Shown here: one piece after another, positions 57,340-64,000 of the stretch | Numbering within the stretch: the stretch's first letter is position 1 | How the letters are laid out: every line of letters begins with the position of its first letter | Assembly: GCF_029633865.1 (NCBI RefSeq) | Contig: NC_079222.1 | Location: 34,269,434-34,333,433 of the forward strand | Direction: 5' to 3' | DNA from: Lampris incognitus | Lineage: Eukaryota; Chordata; Actinopteri; Lampriformes; Lampridae | Length of the DNA stretch: 64,000 bases | Translations under genes and position numbers: made by a program | Notes under the pieces: model-generated | What the model saw: only the letters and a program-made list of their open reading frames with translations | The model's database searches: none | What the model was told of the DNA's origin: nothing

Positions 57340-58310
57340 CAGGGCCATTGCTTGGGCAACGCCAAATTGGGAGCAGCCCAGTGATGTTTGCTTCAGCCTT
57401 CCAACGATTCGCTTAAAAAATAAAGAATGGGTTCGACCACCCTGCCCCCAGGGGAGAAGCAGCTATGTGTCTTCTGCAGCTTCGCCAGCAAAGTCATTGT
57501 ATAGCCAACTACCCTATCAAGATCTGGACCTTGGTGAGGGAGCATGCTTGAAATCAAGCTTTGCTCTTTGATGCCTTCAAACATGGTGACGAGCTCGTTT
57601 CCCGAGAAGTCACAGTCCGCCTTGATGCCCTCATCAACCTTGCCAACAATCACTTCTTACCACTGCCGACATCATTCCACCGTCTACCTCGCCTGCCAGG
57701 GCCAGTTTCTTCTTTGTAGAAGAGGAAGACAAGTCCTTCTGTCCCTGTATATATTACCATGGCCTGAATGAAATAATCATTAAAAACCACCACCCTCTGC
57801 CTCCAACTTCACTGCATTTGATCTACAGGGAGCCAAAGTCTTTGCCAATATGAAATCTGTGCAATGCCATCTATTGTGTATAAGGGAAGGCGATGAATCG
57901 AAGACTGTTAACACACCCAGCACCCATTATGAATACCTCGCTATGCCATTTGGGTTAACTAATGCCCCAGCATTGTTCTAGGTGCTGGTCAACAATGTGC
58001 TGCTAGAAATGGTTGACTGCTTTATTTTTGTCTACCTGGATGACATCCTGATTTTTTTCCCCCGTTCCTTTCCATAAAACATGTGTTAGGACCTCCAGTG
58101 ACTCCAGGAAAACCAACTCTATGTCAACTCTGTCTCTTTCCTGGGCTACGTCATCTCTGATGGCTCAATAGAGATGGATCCTGGTAATGTGAGAACGGGG
58201 TAGATTGCTTCAGTCTTCTGCTCTGACAGATCTACAACATTTCCTGGGGTTTGCCAATTTGTACCACCGCTTCATCAAGAATTACAGTTCTGTCGTATAG
58301 TGAAAATTTT
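57340..58310 (+). pseudogene. Ty3/gypsy gag-RT remnant
   Basis: Gag-like FDHPAPRGEAA, YPIKIWTLVREHA and [16 protein letters not shown] lie at about 57420-57645. Then come RT pieces [44 protein letters not shown] and VSFLGYVISDGSIEMDPG. The YLDD and FGLTNAPA motifs are clear. Protease and the gag end are missing, and stops and frameshifts are many. This is a deleted, dead copy. Nothing downstream (RNase H, integrase) was recognised. Confidence 0.85.
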
Positions 58311-58539
58311 AGATAATAGAATCTGTGCACACTCCAAGACGTACTCTTGCTGCCTATCACCCTTGCCCTGAAAATGTATTTCCTAGTGCCATATTGTTTG
58401 GTTTCACACCATTTCCGAAGTGTCCTTTTTTAACTTTCCACTCAAGAGGAATTTGGCCTTAAAGCTCCTAGCTCACTTTTATCTCATCTTTATTTTGTAT
58501 AAAAGTTAAGCCTGAATGCTTTCTTCTTTCGTAGAACTT

Positions 58540-58882
58540 GCATCAAACTGCTGCTCTTCTCTCCATGCACATATTAATAAAACTCGTGCTTGTAGAGAGG
58601 TGGGAGGTGCCTGGTTTCCTCCAGACGTGACGTTTGGCATTCAGGCCAAAGAGTTCAATCTTGGTTTCATCAGACCAGAGAATCTTGTTTCTCATGGTCC
58701 GAGAGTCCTTTAGGTGCTTTCTGGCAAACTCCCAAGTGGGCTGTCATGTGCCTTTGACTGAGCAGAGGCCTCCGTCTGGCCACTCTACCATAAAGGCCTG
58801 GTTGGTGGAGTGCTGCAGAGATGGTTGCATTAAACTGCTGCTCTTCTCTCCATGCACATACTAATAAAACTCGTGCTTGTAG
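58540..58882. repeat. 56-bp direct repeats flanking a Tc1 transposase scrap
   Basis: Copies at 58540-58595 and 58827-58882 (GCATCAAACTGCTGCTC..ACTCGTGCTTGTAG) match at 54 of 56 positions. Between them lie about 230 bases of Tc1 coding sequence, equal to about 62436-62664 of the full element. No Tc1 terminal repeats are present. Confidence 0.9.
58600..58829 (-). pseudogene. Tc1-like transposase fragment
   Basis: The minus strand encodes GLYGRVARRRPLLSQRHMTA and then, after one inserted base, the segment through KILWSDETKIE-like sequence. It is nearly identical to the matching part of the intact copy downstream. Confidence 0.85.
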
Positions 58883-59160
58883 TAAGAGCAAATACATTAT
58901 TTTTCAGTTTTCTTCGATGAGCGGCCCCACTCTTGCTAGAAACTGGTCAAATTGGTTCCAGTCAAGCCCCAAAGTATCTCTAGAAGAGAAAACGGTCAAT
59001 CTGTCGATCCTGGACAACATGATAAAACTCCCATGATGGCCACGGGCCTGGAATAGGCTTTGGTTTAGAGTAGTGGTGTGCCATGGAGAGCCATGTGTAT
59101 GCAGCTTTTCATCCCACCCCAGCATCGCACCAGCTGATTTTACTGACTAGTCCTCCCTTG
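58883..59160. other. No gene recognised
   Basis: GTGTGCCATGGAGAGCCATG with GCAGCTTTTCATCCCA near 59070 looks like a DNA-transposon piece, but it has no partner end. Confidence 0.35.
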
Positions 59161-59164
59161 ACTT

Positions 59165-59385
59165 GTTGAGGGTGCGCTCCGTGGTGAAACCAGCCGATAC
59201 AGGGTTGGATTGAAGATTGCCTGGTCAATTCAGAGCTTGGCCTTCCGGTTCAGCTCCCTCTTCGCCACAGCGGTCCGGTACAACGTCCGCATTACTGCTG
59301 ATGCTGCACCAACCCACCTGTCAATCTCTCGCTCCATCCTACCCTCCCTCGTGAACAAGACCCCGAGATACATCCCCAACCCGGA
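59165..59385 (-). pseudogene. LINE C-terminal fragment
   Basis: The minus strand reads YLGVLFTREGRMERAIDRWV, GAASAVMRTLYRTAVAKREL and NRKAKL, continuing the family that ends at EGRM in 22205. Confidence 0.8.
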
Positions 59386-59389
59386 GGGA

Positions 59390-60280
59390 ACAATCCACCA
59401 TTTTTAGGTACAGAACTTAAATTTGTTCATGATAATAATAACAATAATAAGTTGTTCAATTATGTAATTTTTAATGCAACGTTGATGTTGTTAAAGATGT
59501 CTTTGTGGTAGTAACCTGAGCAGAAGCGCCCGATTTGATGTATTTCGCGCATCTGTGGCTCCAAAGCAGACATCTCAAATAGTGGCAACTTTGCATTGAA
59601 AACGTCACAATCGACCGAATGACACTCAATGACAAAAGTTGTAAACATTCATAAACACTCCTTCCTGTTGATGACGTTTCATGTCAAGCCTTTTTGCACA
59701 CCCCAAATAGTGTTACAAAGTAACTTTTTATTATTATTATTGTTGTTTTTTTTTTAGTTTTAGGTTTTATCTCTGTATAGATAACCCTATTGTCAATCTC
59801 AGCCTATAGCCTTACATCACTAAAGCACAATGATCTAGTATTTTTATAAAACTGAATACTATAATGCATATTTAAACACAGAGAGGGGTCTCTTTCATCA
59901 CCTCGTCATACGTATCAACAGGTAAGTTAACATTTATTACAGTGTTAATGTATGACAGAATATCATTCATTATGTATATTGTATATATAAATGTTATGTA
60001 TATATATATATGTATATATATATTAGATAATCCCAGAGGCCCAGAACAGAATAATTACCGTAAATTAGCATGAGAACGCCACTTGTTCTTCAAAGAAAAT
60101 GGCGGCCCAAAAATGGTCTCTCATCAGTTTGTGTGACGGAAGACCTAAAAGGGACTTAAACCATTTGTTACAGTTTCACACTGGTGAAAGACAGTTTAAC
60201 CTAATTATGCAGTGACTTCAGTAACGTGTACATCCTCTGTAACGTAACCGTGGTGGTTTCTGTCTAACCACTCACAAACT
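59390..60280. other. A/T-rich intergenic DNA
   Basis: (TA)n and (TATG)n tracts near 59,970-60,025. No gene or known repeat was recognised. Confidence 0.5.
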
Positions 60281-60282
60281 CT

Positions 60283-60287
60283 GTGTG

Positions 60288-60351
<64 letters not shown>

Positions 60352-60800
60352 TGCATGCGTGTGTGTTCATGTTTGTGCAAGTCTGTGTGTGTGTGTGTGT
60401 ATATGTGTGCATGTTTGTGTACGTGTGGATGTTTGTGTATGTGTATTCATGTGTGTGTATGTCTGTGCAAGTTTGTGTGTGTGCATGTGTATGTATGAAT
60501 GTGTGCATGTGTGTTTGTGTGTATGCATGTGTGCACGTGTGTGCATGTGTATGTATGTGTGTGCATGTTTGCATGTGTTTGTGTATATTTGTGAACGTGT
60601 GTGTGCATGTGTGTATACGTGTATGTGTGTGCGTGGTGCGTGTGTGTGCACGTGCGTATGTGTGTGTGCATGGGTGTATGTGTGTGTATGCGTGCATGTG
60701 TGCATGTATGTGCACGCGTATGCATGTGTGTGTGCGCGCGTGTGCATACGTGTGTGCGTGCGCGTGTGTATATGTGTGTGTGTGCATGTGTGTGTGCGCA
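60283..60800. repeat. Long degenerate (TG)n array
   Basis: About 520 bases of GTGTGT with interspersed GCATG, GTATG and GTTTG variants. Long frames of alternating Cys/Val or His/Thr on both strands come from this composition and are not genes. Confidence 0.95.
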
Positions 60801-61735
60801 AAACAGCATGTTGGCTACAGAATGGAGCTTCACAGTCGGTTGTGCGTTTGTCGTGCCCTGACAGAAGTTGGGAGGGCAGCCTGGCGCGAGGGCAGCAGAA
60901 CCAGTTCCGACAAGAATGGAAGGATCTGGAAGAGATAAATAACGATGCCCAACAGTGATCACGAACAACAGCCGAAAGCCTGTTGTTTTGAAAAGGATGT
61001 GCGTGGCCACGCACACGCACCCGCCTCGTTAGAAGTATCACTCTGAAATATGCGCGTGACGTTTAAGTACCACGACACGTGTGAGCGCGGGCGCTGTGGG
61101 TTGTGCGTGTTTTTACACAAGCTCCTCTCCGGACAGCTTCGCTTCTTTTTTTTTAAAGTCTGAACCATAATTAAAAAGAAACCGTTTCCTCGTGACAAGG
61201 AGGAAGCGAGCCGATTGTGGGTTTCCCCTCCCACGTGGCTGTCACTCCAAGATAAACCAAGAACGGTTACTGCGCGTGAACGTGTGTGCTGTGTCTCACC
61301 TGTTGCTGTATGCCAGCCTTGTTCCTCTGCACACGTGACCTAAGTATTGCCACCATGGAGGTTTTGTTGTGCTGATCGTGACGTCTATGAACTTGGCCTG
61401 TCGTGTCACTGCTGTTCCTTGTTTTTACTTCTCTTTTTTATTTTACCCCCCCTCCCCCTCCCCTAGGGGGCACTGACCCCCCAACATAGGCCGTTATTGT
61501 CAATAAGGGTTTGCTCTTAATTAACTTGCCTATTAAAATAAAGGTCGGTGAGGGTTTCAGCAAATGAAAGAGTTTTGAACCCAAGTAACCCAGAAGAGCA
61601 AGCGGGATGTTTTAACTGCTGCAGAGTAAAATTTAAATCTCTCGTTTAACCCCCCCCGAACCTCGCCCTCGTCATGCTCCTTCTTTTCCTCTACTGACAG
61701 CCGGAAAAAATAAAAAGTATATATACAGCGCATCC
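60801..61735. other. CpG-containing intergenic DNA, no gene recognised
   Basis: A GC-rich patch at 60990-61110 contains ACGTGTGAGCGCGGGCGC. Short open stretches have no recognisable motif. It ends at the Tc1 left border. Confidence 0.45.
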
Positions 61736-63359
61736 GGGAAGTATTCACACCCCTTCACTTTCCCCACATTTTGTTACGTTACAGCCTTATTCCAAAATGG
61801 ATTAAATTCCTGTTTTTTCTCACCAATCTACACACAATACCCCATAATGACAAAGCGAAAAAGGTTTTGTGGAAATTTTCGCAAATTTATTAAAAATAAA
61901 AAACTGAAATATTGCATGTACATAAGTATTCACACCCTTTACTCAGTACTTGGCTGAGGCACCCTTGGCAGCGATTACAGCCTCGAGTCTTCTTGGGTAT
62001 GAAGCTACAAGCTTGGCCCCCCTATATTTGGGGTATTTCTCCCATTCTTCTCTGCAGATCCTCTCGAGCTCTGTAAGGTTAGATGGGGAGCGTCGCTGCA
62101 CAGCTATTTTCAGGTCTTTCCAGAGATGTTCAATGGGGTTCAAGTCTGGGCTCTGCCTGAACCACTCAAGGACATTCACAGACTTGTCCCGAAGCCACTC
62201 CTTCGTTGTCTTGGCTGTGTGCTTAGGGTCGTTGTCGTGTTGAAAGGTAAACCTTCGCCCCAGTCTGAGGTCCTGAGCGATCTGGAGCAGGTTTTCATCA
62301 AGGATCTCTCTGTACTCTGCTCCATTCATCTTTCCCTCGGTCCTGACTAGTCTCCCAGTTCCTGCCGCTGAACAACATCCCCACAGCATGATGCTGCCAC
62401 CACCATGCTTCACTGTAGGGATGGTATTAGCAAGGTGATGAGAGGTGTCTGGTTTCCTCCAGACGTGACGTTTGGCATTCAGGCCAAAGAGTTCAATCTT
62501 GGTTTCATCAGACCAGAGAATCTTGTTTCTCATGGTCTGAGAGTCCTTTAGGTGCTTTCTGGCAAACTCCAAGCGGGCTGTCATGTGCCTTTTACTGAGC
62601 AGAGGCTTCCATCTGGCCACTCTACCATAAAGGCCTGATTGGGTGAGTGCTGCAGAGATGGTTGTCCTTCTGGAAGGTTCTCCCATCTCCACAGAGGAAC
62701 GCTGGAGCTCTGTCAGACTGACCATCGGGTTCTTGGTCACCTCCCTGACCAAGGCCCTTCTCCCCCGATTGCTCAGTTTGGCTGGGCGGCCAGCTCTAAG
62801 AGTCCTGGTGGATCCAAACTTCTTCCATTTATGAATGATGGAGACCACTGTGCTCTTCAGGACCTTCAAAGCTGTAGAGATTTTTATGTACCCTTCCCCA
62901 GATCTGTGCCTTGATACAATCCTGTCTCGGAGGTCCACAGACAATTCCTTTGACTTCATGGCTTGGTTTCTGCTTGACATGCACTGTCAACAGTGGGACC
63001 TTATATAGACAGGTGTGTGCCTTTCCATATCATGTCCAATCAGTTGAATTTACTACGGGTAGACTCCAATCAAGATGTAGAAACATCTCAAGGATGTTCA
63101 GTGGAAACAGGATGAACCTGAGCTCAATTTTGAGTGTCATAGCAAAGGGTGTGAATACTTATGTACATGCAATATTTCAGTTTTTTATTTTTAATAAATT
63201 GGCAAAAATTTCTACACAACCTTTTTCACTTTGTCATTATGGGGTATTGTGTGTAGATTGATGAGAAAAAAAATGAATTTAATCCATTTTAGGAATAAGG
63301 CTGTAACATAACAAAATGTGGGGAAAGTGAAGGGGTGTGAATACTTTCCGGATGCACTG
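61736..63359 (-). mobile_element. Complete Tc1-like transposon, 1,624 bp, IR/DR type
   Basis: The ends read CAGCGCATCCGGGAAGTATT and, inverse, CAGTGCATCCGGAAAGTATT, each flanked by TA (61734-61735 and 63360-63361). Inverted repeats extend about 200 bases. They contain a second inner copy of AAGTATTCACACCC (61924-61937 and the inverse at 63148-63161), the IR/DR arrangement. The two ends are highly similar. The only gene is the transposase on the minus strand. Confidence 0.95.
61943..62980 (-). CDS. Tc1/mariner-family transposase, intact 345-aa frame
   Basis: It catalyses cut-and-paste transposition into TA sites in the nucleus. The N-terminal paired-like HTH region (ELSVDLRDRIVSRHRSGEGY, ISTALKVLKSTVVSIIHKW) includes a GRPAKLS hook and would bind the inner and outer repeats. 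The catalytic DD34E triad is complete: ILWSDETKIELFG, FQHDNDPKHTAK and SPDLNPIEHLWKDLK, with 34 residues between the second Asp and the Glu. Length is typical (about 340 aa). There are no stops or frameshifts from ATG 62980 to the stop at 61943. It has no introns or partner genes. Activity is not proven, since point changes could still inactivate it. Confidence 0.95.
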   Translation of the reverse strand: MSSRNQAMKSKELSVDLRDRIVSRHRSGEGYIKISTALKVLKSTVVSIIHKWKKFGSTRTLRAGRPAKLSNRGRRALVREVTKNPMVSLTELQRSSVEMGEPSRRTTISAALTQSGLYGRVARWKPLLSKRHMTARLEFARKHLKDSQTMRNKILWSDETKIELFGLNAKRHVWRKPDTSHHLANTIPTVKHGGGSIMLWGCCSAAGTGRLVRTEGKMNGAEYREILDENLLQIAQDLRLGRRFTFQHDNDPKHTAKTTKEWLRDKSVNVLEWFRQSPDLNPIEHLWKDLKIAVQRRSPSNLTELERICREEWEKYPKYRGAKLVASYPRRLEAVIAAKGASAKY

Positions 63360-63465
63360 TATATATACACGTATATACAGCGTTTCTTCCGAAATCGTCA
63401 GTGGTGTTGTAAATGCTCAACTAATGAGGATTAACACTTTTATTTCCTGTATGCGTGTTGATATG

Positions 63466-63612
63466 TAGCGAATTCGGGGGGGGGGGCATCACAGAAAACG
63501 CTGCAGGAAGGGCGCGAACCTGTATCGTCCGCACCGTAGGAGACATCGCCAACCACTCGACTAAAGGATCCGACCAGTTAATCAATGGCCAACGTGTCAA
63601 CTTATTCACGCA
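63466..63612 (-). mobile_element. SINE-like family C, minus-strand copy
   Basis: GTAGCGAATTCGGGGG, GCGCGAACCTGTATCGTCC, CACCGTAGGAGACATCGCC and CACTCGACTAAAGGATC match the 56.5-kb copies. Confidence 0.8.
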
Positions 63613-63765
63613 CTTTACAATATATATATACATACATACACACACATATCTCTCTCTATATATATATACACATACATATACACACACACACACCAGCAAC
63701 TGGGTCACGTCCACAATTATGAGGATGAGTATCCTCATCATGCGTATCCTCATCCTCATAAAGGA
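63613..63765. repeat. (TA)n/(CA)n microsatellite and ATCCTCAT tract
   Basis: TATATA/CATACA/TCTCTC runs at 63620-63694, then GAGGATGAGTATCCTCATC and ATCCTCATCCTCAT. Confidence 0.85.
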
Positions 63766-63817
63766 ATACCAGGAAACTGGTATGACCGCTGCAGTAGAAA
63801 CCAAAAGTCAGTGGACT

Positions 63818-63926
63818 ACAGTGTCTGTAGGGATGCCCCACCAAACCGGAAGTAACAGGGGGATTCGAACCGGGAATCCCCATGTTGGTAGGCAACGTAA
63901 CAGACCGCTATGCTACCCGGACGAGC
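63818..63926 (-). mobile_element. Family B SINE head fragment
   Basis: Inverse head only: GTGTCTGTAGGGATGCCCC, GGGGGATTCGAACC and GCTACCCGGACGAGCC. The rest of the element is absent. Confidence 0.8.
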
Positions 63927-64000
63927 CGGAATGGAATGTGTTGTTATACCACGCGCCATCTCCTGTCATCACATTAATGACAGCAAGTCCTCAATCACTG

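Noticed and set aside
60285-61041. Long open frames of 170-220 codons on both strands over the (TG)n array
   Set aside because: Composition is alternating Cys/Val or His/Thr, with no domain and mirrored frames on both strands. This is a microsatellite artefact.

Overview
The window reads as vertebrate, and specifically teleost fish, nuclear DNA. Two multi-exon plus-strand genes can be rebuilt exon by exon with GT/AG borders and consistent phase, and the rest is dense fish-type repeat: tRNA-headed SINEs, several non-LTR (LINE) fragments, Ty3/gypsy debris, a Tc1 transposon with an intact transposase frame, MITEs and microsatellites. Nothing bacterial, phage or CRISPR-like was seen. The species cannot be fixed from sequence alone.

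Layout. 0-5.4 kb: a (GATA)n array, a GC-rich stretch that may hold a 5' noncoding exon of DAB2, a hAT-type MITE, a SINE and a minisatellite. 5.5-13.2 kb: DAB2, the endocytic clathrin adaptor (13 coding exons, predicted 808 aa, poly(A) signal at 13,187). 13.2-23.9 kb: an accessory block with a decayed hAT-derived zinc-finger gene, rearranged gypsy fragments (one inverted-repeat pair and one minus-strand LTR with primer-binding site and gag), LINE reverse-transcriptase pieces, a Mutator-like foldback element, a second MITE and a perfect 23-bp hairpin. 23.9-24.3 kb: a CpG-rich promoter-like segment with a ZNF143-type site, the best candidate for the BDP1 start. 26.5-52.9 kb: BDP1, the B'' subunit of TFIIIB (28 coding exons, predicted 2,439 aa), whose introns are packed with SINEs and LINE fragments. 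53-61.7 kb: LINE, SINE, piggyBac-like, hAT-type MITE and gypsy fragments, a head-to-head SINE palindrome, a Tc1 scrap between direct repeats, and a (TG)n tract. 61.7-63.4 kb: a complete Tc1 element. 63.4-64 kb: SINE fragments.

How the genes relate. DAB2 works at the plasma membrane in cargo uptake. BDP1 works in the nucleus in RNA polymerase III initiation. They share strand and neighbourhood, and no shared pathway is implied. The tRNA-derived SINEs in BDP1 introns have polymerase III promoter-like heads, so BDP1 carries templates of the machinery it belongs to. That is a curiosity, not evidence of regulation. I did not find a convincing new multi-gene system. The best leads are the possibly intact Tc1 copy, several MITEs with exact target-site duplications, an under-characterised SINE family that occurs as a palindrome, and the hAT-derived pseudogene.
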